A stretch of DNA of 64,000 nt, taken from JAAZGD01 sp964489555 (GTDB taxonomy: Bacteria; Bacillota; Clostridia; Peptostreptococcales; Anaerovoracaceae). Both the position numbers and the translations under genes were made by a program. Shown in pieces: positions 33,084 through 40,883 of the stretch (position 1 is its first letter; the number at the start of each line of letters is the position of its first letter). The notes under the pieces were generated by a model, which was not told where the DNA came from, did not search any database, and worked only from the letters and a program-made list of their open reading frames with translations. The DNA lies in NCBI GenBank assembly GCA_964489555.1, contig CAZAZF010000007.1:1-64000 (forward strand), read 5' to 3'.

Positions 33084-35575
33084 GACATATTTTTCTTTCC
33101 CGCACCTTTGGAGGTTGGCGCCTTTGTTGTGGGCGCCTTTGATGATTTCCTGATTTTGGGCTTGGAAATCATGGCATGCTGAAGGGCTTCATCCACTGTA
33201 TCAATTAACACAAAGGCCATTTCTTTACGAACCACTTCCGGAATGTCCTCCAAATCCTTCTCGTTTTCACTGGGAAGGAGCACCTTCTTAATCCCGGCCC
33301 TATGAGCCGCCAAAACCTTTTCTCGAATCCCGCCCACAGGAAGTACTTTTCCCCTCAGTGTAATTTCGCCTGTCATGGCTACATCCTTCTTTACTGCACT
33401 TCCTGTCAAGGTGGAAATCATGGCGGTACACATGGTAACACCGGCGCTGGGTCCATCCTTGGGAACGGCTCCTTCAGGGATGTGAATATGAAGGTCTAAT
33501 GTCTTATAAAAATCTTCGGAAATGCCCAGGTCGTGAGCGCGGTTTCGAATATAACTGATTCCCGCCTTGGCAGATTCTTGCATTACATCTCCCATTTGGC
33601 CCGTGAGCTCCAGTTTGCCCGTGCCGGGTACCGCTGAAGTTTCGATAAACAAGGTATCTCCTCCAACAATAGTCCAGGCCAGTCCCGTAACCACACCCAC
33701 TTCTTCTTCACCCTGAATAATGTCATATCGATACTTTCTTTTCCCCAGATAGCCTTCCAATTTATCCGGGGCAATATCATAACAAGCTTCTCCCTCTGTA
33801 ACAATTTTCCGTGCAATTTTTCGGCAAAGATTGGCAATCTCTCTCTCCAGGTTTCTCACGCCGGATTCTCTTGTATAGTAGTTAATCAAATCCCGGACCG
33901 CCTTTTCTGCCAAACAAAATTCTTCTTCCTTCAATCCATGTTCTTTTACTTTTTTCGGAATTAAATAATTCTCCGCGATTTTCACCTTTTCTTCTTCCGT
34001 ATAACCCGGAACCTCCAAGACTTCCATACGATCCAAAAGAGGTCTGGGGATGGTGTCGGTGGTGTTGGCAGTAGTAATAAACATCACTTTGGACAAGTCA
34101 AAAGGAACCTCGAGATAATGATCCGTGAATTCCTTGTTTTGTTCCGGATCCAGTACCTCCAGCAATGCAGATGCAGGATCACCTTTGAAATCCATTCCAA
34201 TCTTATCCACTTCGTCGAACAAAAATACCGGGTTGTTGGTGCCGGCATCTTTAATGCTGGAAATCACTCTGCCGGGGATGGCCCCGATATAGGTTCTGCG
34301 ATGACCCCTGATTTCTGCCTCATCCCGTACTCCACCTAGAGACATGCGAACAAATTCCCGGTTGATGGCTCTGGCTACCGAACGGGCCACCGAAGTTTTT
34401 CCTACGCCGGGAGGACCCACCAGACAAAGAATGGGACCTTTTAGTCCTTTGGAAAGCTGGATTACCGCCAGATATTCCAGCACTCTTTCTTTCACTTTTT
34501 CAAGGCCGTAATGGTCTTCATTTAAGATTGCTTCCGCCTTAATTAAATCCAACTTGCTCTTGGAAGCCTTATTCCAAGGCAAAGCCAAAATGGTTTCGAT
34601 GTAAGTGCGGCTTACGGAGGCCTCCGCCGAAGAAGGCATCATTTTCCCAAATCGCTTAATTTCTTTCTCCACTTTATCATGGGTTTTTTTGGACAACTTC
34701 AGTTTTTTTAATTGTTGAAACCAATCGTCCATTTCGCTTTCCACATCCTCGTCCATACCCAGTTCGTCTTGGATTGCTCTCATTTGCTCTCGCAAATAAT
34801 ACTCTTTCTGATTTTTGTCGATTTGTGATTTCACCTTGAAATTTAAATCCTGTTCAATATTAAGAATTTCTATTTCTCTGGACAAATAATTATGAATCAA
34901 TTCCAGCCTTTTGGCCACATCAAAAGCCTCCAAAATCAATTGTTTGTCCTCAATTTTAATATCAAGATGGGAAGCCATCATATCTGCTGCTCTTCCCGGT
35001 TCCTTAATGCTCATAATTACAGGTAGCAAATCTCTTTGCCCATTGGGCTTCAAGGCCAGATATTCATCAAAAGAATTCACTGCCAACCGTCTCAAGGCCT
35101 CTACCTTGGGATCGTCTTCTTCATCTACATCCGGCATCGTGTTTACGGCACAACGAAAATATGGCACCTCAAAGAGCACATCCCGAATCTCGCCTCGATA
35201 CAGCCCTTCCACCAAAACCCGGATATTATCTCCAGGCAATTTTAACATTTGCTTTATTTTTGCCACAGTACCTACATGATAGAAATCCTCCGGTGTGGGC
35301 AAGTCTGTGTTTTCATCTCTTTGGGTCACCAAAAAAATATGCTTATTCAAAATCATGGCCTTTTCCAGCGCATTGATGGATTTTTCCCGGCCAATATCAA
35401 AATGCAGAACCATATTTGGGAAAATAGTTAATCCCCTCAACGGAATCATAGGCAATGTGGCCACATTGCTGCCGTCTTCCTCTTCCAACTCTTCTCCCGA
35501 TTCGCTGACCTGCTCCACCAGGGACTTTTTGATTTCCGTTTCTTTTTTCTGTTCTTTTTTTTCTTTTTCACTCAT
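33080..35575 (-). CDS. lon: ATP-dependent protease Lon
   Basis: The 831-residue protein has an N-terminal LON domain (NVATLPMIPLRGLTIFPNMV), a coiled coil, an AAA+ module with GPPGVGKTS (~385) and a C-terminal serine protease domain with catalytic Ser in PKDGPSAGVTM (~706) and Lys in the following IREKVLAAHRAGIKK region. It degrades damaged proteins in the cytoplasm. The tail is unusual: KAPTTKAPTSKGAGKKNMS is a short basic low-complexity repeat beyond the protease domain. Start has AAGGAGG upstream. Confidence 0.98.
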   Translation of the reverse strand: MSEKEKKEQKKETEIKKSLVEQVSESGEELEEEDGSNVATLPMIPLRGLTIFPNMVLHFDIGREKSINALEKAMILNKHIFLVTQRDENTDLPTPEDFYHVGTVAKIKQMLKLPGDNIRVLVEGLYRGEIRDVLFEVPYFRCAVNTMPDVDEEDDPKVEALRRLAVNSFDEYLALKPNGQRDLLPVIMSIKEPGRAADMMASHLDIKIEDKQLILEAFDVAKRLELIHNYLSREIEILNIEQDLNFKVKSQIDKNQKEYYLREQMRAIQDELGMDEDVESEMDDWFQQLKKLKLSKKTHDKVEKEIKRFGKMMPSSAEASVSRTYIETILALPWNKASKSKLDLIKAEAILNEDHYGLEKVKERVLEYLAVIQLSKGLKGPILCLVGPPGVGKTSVARSVARAINREFVRMSLGGVRDEAEIRGHRRTYIGAIPGRVISSIKDAGTNNPVFLFDEVDKIGMDFKGDPASALLEVLDPEQNKEFTDHYLEVPFDLSKVMFITTANTTDTIPRPLLDRMEVLEVPGYTEEEKVKIAENYLIPKKVKEHGLKEEEFCLAEKAVRDLINYYTRESGVRNLEREIANLCRKIARKIVTEGEACYDIAPDKLEGYLGKRKYRYDIIQGEEEVGVVTGLAWTIVGGDTLFIETSAVPGTGKLELTGQMGDVMQESAKAGISYIRNRAHDLGISEDFYKTLDLHIHIPEGAVPKDGPSAGVTMCTAMISTLTGSAVKKDVAMTGEITLRGKVLPVGGIREKVLAAHRAGIKKVLLPSENEKDLEDIPEVVRKEMAFVLIDTVDEALQHAMISKPKIRKSSKAPTTKAPTSKGAGKKNMS

Positions 35576-35590
35576 ATCAAAAGCCTCCTT

Positions 35591-36901
35591 TTACGATGCA
35601 GTACCCTGCTTTTTCTTTGCTTTTGCCTCTCTGGCTTTGGCCGGCTTTATTTTTCCCTCCGCCAGAATAATCACAGGGGATTCCCCTCTCTCGATGATGT
35701 TCTTTGTAATAACACATTTGGCCACATCTTCCCGAGAAGGTACTTCAAACATAACATCTCGCATTGTTTTTTCCAAAATACTGCGAAGCCCTCTGGCTCC
35801 CGTCTTCTTCTCGATGGCTTTATCCGCAATTACCGACAATGCTTCAGTATCAATCTCGAACTCCACATGATCCATTTCAAAAAGCTTTTTATACTGTTTT
35901 ACCAAAGCATTTTTGGGCTCGGTGATAATCTGTATCAACGCATCCTTGGACAATTCTTCCAGGGTAACCACCGAAGGCAACCTTCCTACCAATTCAGGAA
36001 TAAGGCCATATTTCAATAAATCCTCCGGTTGAATTAATTTCAGGAGATGCTGAGTCTCTTCGATTTTCTTTTCCAGGTCCGACTGAAACCCGATGGTTTT
36101 TTCTCCTACGCGGCGCTTAATGATGGTTTCCAACCCATCAAAGGCTCCGCCACATATAAACAGCACATTCGTAGTATCAAACTGAATGAAATCCTGGTGC
36201 GGATGTTTTCTCCCCCCCTGCGGAGGCACGGAAGCCACCGTCCCTTCGATGATTTTCAGCAAAGCTTGTTGAACTCCTTCTCCGCTCACATCTCTTGTGA
36301 TAGAAGGGTTCTCTGATTTTCTGGCAATTTTATCAATCTCATCAATATAGATAATCCCTCTTTGGGCCTTTTCCAAATCATAATCTGCCGCCAAAATCAG
36401 CTTCAACAGAATGTTCTCTACATCCTCCCCCACATACCCGGCTTCTGTCAATGCGGTGGCATCCGCAATAGCAAATGGAACTTGTAGAATTTTAGCCAGT
36501 GTTTGAGCCAAAAGGGTTTTGCCGGACCCGGTTGGGCCAACCATCACCACATTGGATTTCTGCAACTCAACATCATCGCTGTCTTCGTTAAGGCAGCGAA
36601 TTCTTTTATAGTGGTTATATACAGCCACCGCCAAGGATTTTTTCGCATCTTCCTGCCCAATCACATACTCCCCCAATCGTTGCGCAATCTCCCTAGGTTT
36701 CAGCAAAGGCTCTTGGCAGGCTTTCTCTACCTCTCCGTTTATCAATTTTTCTTCAAATTCTTCGTCTATGATATCCATGCAAAGCTCAATGCATTCATCA
36801 CATATATACACATTGGGCCCTGCAATCAATCTTCGCACTTTGTCTTGCGGTTTCCCGCAAAAAGAACAACAAAGCTGTTTCTGGTCGTCAAATTTTGCCA
36901 T
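35591..36901 (-). CDS. clpX: ClpXP unfoldase ClpX
   Basis: The 436-residue AAA+ protein has an N-terminal zinc finger (CCSFCGKPQDKV then YICDECIELC), Walker A GPTGSGKTLLAQ (~125), Walker B IIYIDEIDKIAR, sensor regions, and the IGFQSD loop close to the IGF motif that docks on ClpP. It unfolds substrates and feeds them to ClpP. It lies 11 nt after clpP, with lon following. Confidence 0.98.
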   Translation of the reverse strand: MAKFDDQKQLCCSFCGKPQDKVRRLIAGPNVYICDECIELCMDIIDEEFEEKLINGEVEKACQEPLLKPREIAQRLGEYVIGQEDAKKSLAVAVYNHYKRIRCLNEDSDDVELQKSNVVMVGPTGSGKTLLAQTLAKILQVPFAIADATALTEAGYVGEDVENILLKLILAADYDLEKAQRGIIYIDEIDKIARKSENPSITRDVSGEGVQQALLKIIEGTVASVPPQGGRKHPHQDFIQFDTTNVLFICGGAFDGLETIIKRRVGEKTIGFQSDLEKKIEETQHLLKLIQPEDLLKYGLIPELVGRLPSVVTLEELSKDALIQIITEPKNALVKQYKKLFEMDHVEFEIDTEALSVIADKAIEKKTGARGLRSILEKTMRDVMFEVPSREDVAKCVITKNIIERGESPVIILAEGKIKPAKAREAKAKKKQGTAS

Positions 36902-36912
36902 TTTCCCCCCCG

Positions 36913-37494
36913 TTATCTTTTCTTGATGACTTTATCAATCAAGCCATATTTTTTGGCTTCATCTGCCGTCATGAAAAAATCTCTATCCGTATCTTTTTCA
37001 ATCACACTTAATGGTTGCCCCGTCACTTCCGTTAAAATCCGATTCAACTTTCCCCGGGTCTTTACAATATGATCAGCATGAATACGAATATCCTCTGCCT
37101 GACCACTGATGCCACCTAGTGGTTGATGTATCATCATCTCCGCATTGGGTAGCGCCATTCTTTTTCCCTTAGCTCCAGCCGCCAGTAAAAATGCCCCCAT
37201 ACTAGCCGCCATCCCAACGCATATCGTGGAAACATCCGGTTTAATATATTGCATGGTATCGTAGATTGCCATGCCTGCCGTTACGCTGCCTCCCGGGCTG
37301 TTCACATACAAATAGATGTCTTTCTTCGGGTCTTCTGCTTCCAGAAAAAGTAGTTGAGCAACCACCAGGCTAGCCAGGTGCTCATTAATCTCTTCCCCAA
37401 GAAATATGATACGGTCTTTCAATAACCTGCTGTAAATATCATAAGAACGTTCCCCTTTTGAAGTTTGCTCTATGACATATGGTATCAAGGCCAT
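36913..37494 (-). CDS. clpP: ATP-dependent Clp protease proteolytic subunit
   Basis: The 193-residue serine protease has catalytic Ser in GMAASMGAFLL (~97), His in MMIHQPLGG (~122) and Asp near RDFFMTADEA (~171). It starts with MALIPYVIEQTSKGERSYDIYS, usual for the family. It forms the two-ring chamber with ClpX. It lies 29 nt after tig. Confidence 0.98.
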   Translation of the reverse strand: MALIPYVIEQTSKGERSYDIYSRLLKDRIIFLGEEINEHLASLVVAQLLFLEAEDPKKDIYLYVNSPGGSVTAGMAIYDTMQYIKPDVSTICVGMAASMGAFLLAAGAKGKRMALPNAEMMIHQPLGGISGQAEDIRIHADHIVKTRGKLNRILTEVTGQPLSVIEKDTDRDFFMTADEAKKYGLIDKVIKKR

Positions 37495-37523
37495 GCCGGA
37501 TTCTCCCTTTCTGTTCTTTATTC

Positions 37524-38810
37524 TTATCCTGAAATTGCTGCTTTCTCATAGACCAGCTCCACTGCTTTTTTCATTTGAATGTCTTTTTCGAAAAGCTTGG
37601 TATTCCCGTCTCCCAACAACTCCTTCACCTTTTCTTTATCCATCTGGTACTGCATCCCCAACAATTCAAGCTGAGAATCCAATTCTTCAGGTGTGGCTTC
37701 AATTTTTTCCAATTCTGCAATTTTCCCTATAATCATTCGGGTTTTCACTCTTTTGAACGCATCTTCACGAATCTCCTGCCGGAATTCTTTGGGATCTTTG
37801 TTTAAATACTGAAAATACTTCTGAAGATCCAGTCCTTGGTACTTGAGCTGCTGATCGAATTCACTCATCATGGCATCCATTTCCTCTTCCACCATGGCAT
37901 TGGGAACATCAATCTCATTGGCCTCATAAATCTTTTCCAGCACCTTGTTTTTCATCATCTCTTCACTTTTTGCTTTGGCTGTTTTTTCCAAATTTTCCTT
38001 GGTTTCCTTTTTCAAGTCCTCCAAGGTGTCCCATTCACTAACATCCTTTGCAAATTCATCATTAAGCTCAGGCACTTCCTCTTCTTTGATTTCATGAATA
38101 TGACATTTAAACAGCGCTTCTTTCCCAGCCAAATCTTCCGCATGATATTCCTCCGGAAAGAAAACTTTTACCTGGATGTCTGAACCAACCTCGGCGCCAA
38201 CCAGCTGCTCTTCGAATCCGGGGATGAAAGTGTTGGATCCCACCTTCAAGGGATAGCGTTCTGCAGTGCCTCCTTCGAAAGTATCTTCTCCCACAAATCC
38301 CTGGTAATCCAATACCACCATATCTCCATCTTTCACCGGTCGTTCTACGCTAATCATCCGGGAATTTCTTTGTTGGAGTTTTTTCATCTCTTCTTCTACC
38401 TGGGCCTCTTCCACCTTTTCTTCCACCCGGTCAATGGCAACACCCATATAGTCTTTTACGGTAAAATCGGGATACACTTCCACGGTAATGGTGGCTTCAA
38501 AGCCTTTCCCCGCTTCCAATTTCCCCAATTCAACTCTCGGCCGATCGATTACTTCCAATTCCAGCTGGTCAATAGCGCTTGTGTATTCCGACGAGAATAG
38601 CTTGTCCACAGCCTCGTCAAAGAAAACATCAGACCCATAGCGGGTCTCAATTACTTTTCTGGGTGCCTTTCCTTTTCGAAAGCCATCTACTGTAAACCGG
38701 TTTTTGTTTTCTTGATATGCCTTGACGACTGCTTGTTCGAACTCTTCTGCTGTGAATTCCATTTTAAATTTTACTTCATTTTTTTCTTTTGATAAAATTG
38801 ATGCATTCAT
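37524..38810 (-). CDS. tig: Trigger factor
   Basis: The 428-residue ribosome-associated chaperone has the ribosome-binding signature GFRKGKAPR (~44-52), a central FKBP-type peptidyl-prolyl isomerase domain (~155-245; VLDYQGFVGEDTFEGG) and a helical C-terminal cradle. It is the first gene of the tig-clpP-clpX-lon-engB string. A good promoter lies at 38926-38954 and a stem-loop sits in the leader. GGAGG precedes the start by 9 nt. Confidence 0.97.
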   Translation of the reverse strand: MNASILSKEKNEVKFKMEFTAEEFEQAVVKAYQENKNRFTVDGFRKGKAPRKVIETRYGSDVFFDEAVDKLFSSEYTSAIDQLELEVIDRPRVELGKLEAGKGFEATITVEVYPDFTVKDYMGVAIDRVEEKVEEAQVEEEMKKLQQRNSRMISVERPVKDGDMVVLDYQGFVGEDTFEGGTAERYPLKVGSNTFIPGFEEQLVGAEVGSDIQVKVFFPEEYHAEDLAGKEALFKCHIHEIKEEEVPELNDEFAKDVSEWDTLEDLKKETKENLEKTAKAKSEEMMKNKVLEKIYEANEIDVPNAMVEEEMDAMMSEFDQQLKYQGLDLQKYFQYLNKDPKEFRQEIREDAFKRVKTRMIIGKIAELEKIEATPEELDSQLELLGMQYQMDKEKVKELLGDGNTKLFEKDIQMKKAVELVYEKAAISG

Positions 38811-38832
38811 TTAGTGATTCCTCCATTTTTTA

Positions 38833-38858
38833 TCGGTACCCTCCGCTGGTGGTACCGA
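38833..38858 (-). promoter_or_regulatory. Stem-loop in the tig leader
   Basis: TCGGTACC (38833-38840) and GGTACCGA (38851-38858) form a perfect 8-bp stem with a 10-nt loop in the 5' leader of tig, about 10 nt before its GGAGG site. No T-run follows on the minus strand, so it is not a terminator. It could affect mRNA stability or translation. Confidence 0.5.
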
Positions 38859-38925
38859 GTCTACTCGTTCTTGTATACCCAGATTTGGGGAAAACTATCC
38901 CTTCTTTTGACAAAGAACGGATATA

Positions 38926-38954
38926 ATTATAACCTATTAGTATGTATAAGTAAA
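38926..38954 (-). promoter_or_regulatory. tig: Sigma-A promoter of the tig-clpP-clpX-lon genes
   Basis: On the minus strand TTTACT (38954-38949), a 17-nt spacer and TATAAT (38931-38926) form a good promoter with a perfect -10. It gives a leader of about 110 nt before the tig start. Confidence 0.75.
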
Positions 38955-38997
38955 TGTTTCCCTCCGAAATTGCCATAGGAAAATCAGGATTTGCAAT

Positions 38998-39021
38998 AAA
39001 AAAGGGCTTTTGCCCTTTTTA
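38998..39021 (-). terminator. Intrinsic terminator after the CYTH gene
   Basis: On the minus strand the A-rich strand and GGGC pair with GCCC and TTTTTT around an AAAA loop. The stem overlaps the TAA stop of the CYTH gene (39021-39019). It separates that gene from the tig promoter. Confidence 0.8.
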
Positions 39022-39645
39022 ACGAAGCCCCAGTTCTCGAAGTCCTCTCAGATACTTGCTTTCGCCCGAAGGAGATAGCTGATATTCCGCGGAAAGCCGT
39101 TCCCCCAAAATCATCAGGTCTTCTTGATTCCCGGAGAACAACTCCAATTCCAACTCGGAAATCGGCAAATTACCTCGATCTGTCATAATTTCTCCGGAAT
39201 CTAAAGAAATCTCAACGATGCTTTCTCCAGTATCTACGCGAAAACGCCGCCTTAAAAACCCCATCTCCAGCAGAGCAACCAAAGGTTCATCCGCCACCAG
39301 ACGAATCACTTCTTTCCCAATTTCACTTTGCTCAAACAGAGTAGTGGTTGGCATCAGATAACATTGCGGATTATCAACAGGGACATTAATTTCTTCCCTG
39401 CTATGCAAGGCGCCTTCCACTTTTCCCCGCCATTTCAAGCTGGCAACCAACTTCTCCCCTTCCAAACGGACGCGAAAAGCAATATCATTCTTCGATAACA
39501 CGTGGTCTTTCGTATCAAAATATGCGGCCTTGAAAAATATTTTTTCGCGGGGTGATTCTTCCTCAATTCCGAAGAGATACGCATCATTAAAAATAGCATC
39601 CATAACTTCTTTGGAAGGTACATTATATTTCAGTTCCACTTCCAT
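39019..39645 (-). CDS. CYTH-domain protein
   Basis: The 208-residue protein begins with MEVELKYNV, the ExExK signature of the CYTH superfamily, followed by alternating strands with FFKAAYFDTKDHVL, FRVRLEGEKLVASLKWRG and EISLDSGEI. CYTH enzymes act on triphosphates (thiamine triphosphatase, inorganic triphosphatase, class IV adenylate cyclase) with metal ions. The substrate here is unknown. It lies 18 nt after an orphan PTS-type membrane gene and ends at a terminator. Confidence 0.88.
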   Translation of the reverse strand: MEVELKYNVPSKEVMDAIFNDAYLFGIEEESPREKIFFKAAYFDTKDHVLSKNDIAFRVRLEGEKLVASLKWRGKVEGALHSREEINVPVDNPQCYLMPTTTLFEQSEIGKEVIRLVADEPLVALLEMGFLRRRFRVDTGESIVEISLDSGEIMTDRGNLPISELELELFSGNQEDLMILGERLSAEYQLSPSGESKYLRGLRELGLR

Positions 39646-39663
39646 AGCGATTCCTTTCTCCGG

Positions 39664-40704
39664 TTATAAATCCAGTTTGTAATCCCCTGGCTTGACTTTT
39701 CCCAGTCTTCGTAACCCTTTATCTGCCAAAAGGGAAAGAATGGCAGGTAGCGCAAAATGTAGAACCAGGATGGTCCATAGCACCGTCCAGGTAAACCCCA
39801 TAGAGGTAAAGGTTCCTATTTGTCCTACCAAGCCAGAGGTGCCCATTCCCGCACCGATGGGAATGTTGGTCGTTTGAAATACTACGGTAGCCACGGGCCC
39901 CAAAACGGCACCCGCCAATGTGGGTGGCAGCAAAATCCAAGGGTTTTTAATAATGTTGGATATTTGTAGCATAGAGGTTCCAATTCCCTGTGCTACCAGC
40001 CCCCCGACTCCATTGTCCTTAAAACTAATTACTGCAAAGCCAACCATCTGAGCACAGCAACCAGCCGTAGCCGCTCCCGCCGCCAAACCCCCCAGACCCA
40101 GCATAATGCACAAGGCTGCGCTGGATATGGGAGCCGTCAAAGTAAGTCCCACTACAACGGCAACAATGATTCCCATAATAAAGGGTCTCATGTCCGTAGC
40201 AGTCATTATAATTTGACCCAAACCCGTCATTACCGCGTTTACAACAGGTCCGAATAAGCTGGCTGAAATCATCCCTGCAATCAAGGTCACTGCCGGCGTG
40301 ACCAGAATGTCCACTTTAGTTTCTTTGGATACCAATTTTCCGAACTCTGCCCCCAAGGCCGCGGCTAAAAACGCCCCTGCAGGGCCTCCCAGTTGAGCTC
40401 CCATCATTCCGGTAACGGCGCTAGCGAACAGCACCAATGGGGGTGCTTTCAGCCCCCAGGCCACCGCTACGCCTACCCCGGCTCCCATCAACCCCATGGC
40501 AATGACTCCCGTTTCTATCAGAAAAGCCGAGACGGGATTTTCTCCCACAAGCAAAGCCGTCTGTTCTCCCAATGTCTTAATAATTAATCCGATTAAAAGA
40601 GAAGCAAACAACCCCATAGCCATAGCGCTCAAGGCATCCTGAAAGTATCGTTTCCCGCTAAATTCAATGTCCTTTTTCGTTAAAAACCCGGACAATTTTT
40701 TCAT
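39664..40704 (-). CDS. PTS_EIIC_2-family membrane protein
   Basis: The ~346-residue polytopic protein has about nine or ten glycine- and alanine-rich hydrophobic segments and matches the PTS EIIC type 2 family in character: GPAGAFLAAALGAEFGKLVSKETKVDILVTP and GCCAQMVGFAVISF, given here only as landmarks in outline. No EIIA, EIIB or sugar gene is nearby, so a transport role with an unknown substrate is inferred. A GTG at 40734 is in frame, but ATG at 40704 with GGGGGA upstream is better. A promoter is at 40765-40792. Confidence 0.8.
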   Translation of the reverse strand: MKKLSGFLTKKDIEFSGKRYFQDALSAMAMGLFASLLIGLIIKTLGEQTALLVGENPVSAFLIETGVIAMGLMGAGVGVAVAWGLKAPPLVLFASAVTGMMGAQLGGPAGAFLAAALGAEFGKLVSKETKVDILVTPAVTLIAGMISASLFGPVVNAVMTGLGQIIMTATDMRPFIMGIIVAVVVGLTLTAPISSAALCIMLGLGGLAAGAATAGCCAQMVGFAVISFKDNGVGGLVAQGIGTSMLQISNIIKNPWILLPPTLAGAVLGPVATVVFQTTNIPIGAGMGTSGLVGQIGTFTSMGFTWTVLWTILVLHFALPAILSLLADKGLRRLGKVKPGDYKLDL

Positions 40705-40764
40705 CGTTTCCCCCACATCTTTCCTATAAAACACAGTCGAAATTTTTCCACAAAATATGTCTAT

Positions 40765-40792
40765 ATTATACTGTAATTCCCATCGATTGCAA
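40765..40792 (-). promoter_or_regulatory. Sigma-A promoter of the PTS_EIIC_2/CYTH pair
   Basis: On the minus strand TTGCAA (40792-40787), a 16-nt spacer and TATAAT (40770-40765) are followed about 55 nt later by the gene start. The -10 is perfect and the -35 matches 4 of 6. Confidence 0.65.
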
Positions 40793-40795
40793 GAC

Positions 40796-40857
40796 CATCA
40801 TAGGCAGGCCATCACGGGCAGAATGCATCATGGGCAAGGCCATGGATAAGGGCAAGG
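40796..40857. repeat. Short degenerate tandem repeat
   Basis: CATCATAGGCAGGC (40796), CATCACGGGCAGAATG (40810), CATCATGGGCAAGGC (40826) and CATGGATAAGGGCAAGG (40841) are four imperfect copies of about 15 bp. The last copy forms the left arm of a stem-loop. It is non-coding, between the Stn-like operon and the PTS_EIIC_2 promoter. Confidence 0.5.
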
Positions 40858-40874
40858 TTTCCCTTGCCCTTATC
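40845..40874 (-). terminator. 13-bp stem-loop after the Stn-like operon
   Basis: GATAAGGGCAAGG (40845-40857) pairs perfectly with its inverted copy at 40862-40874 around a 4-nt loop, just after the stop of the large subunit gene. No T-run follows on the minus strand, so it may mark an mRNA 3' end or slow transcription rather than act as a standard terminator. Confidence 0.55.
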
Positions 40875-40883
40875 TCTTTACCC

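Noticed and set aside
38845..38858. GGTGGTACCGAG on the plus strand, like the T-box antiterminator tail.
   Set aside because: There is no plus-strand gene downstream and no terminator or specifier stem in the right place; the bases are part of the palindromic stem in the tig leader.
38908..38938. Plus-strand TTGACA near the tig promoter.
   Set aside because: At 17-nt spacing the -10 reads TAACCT, and there is no plus-strand gene to serve.
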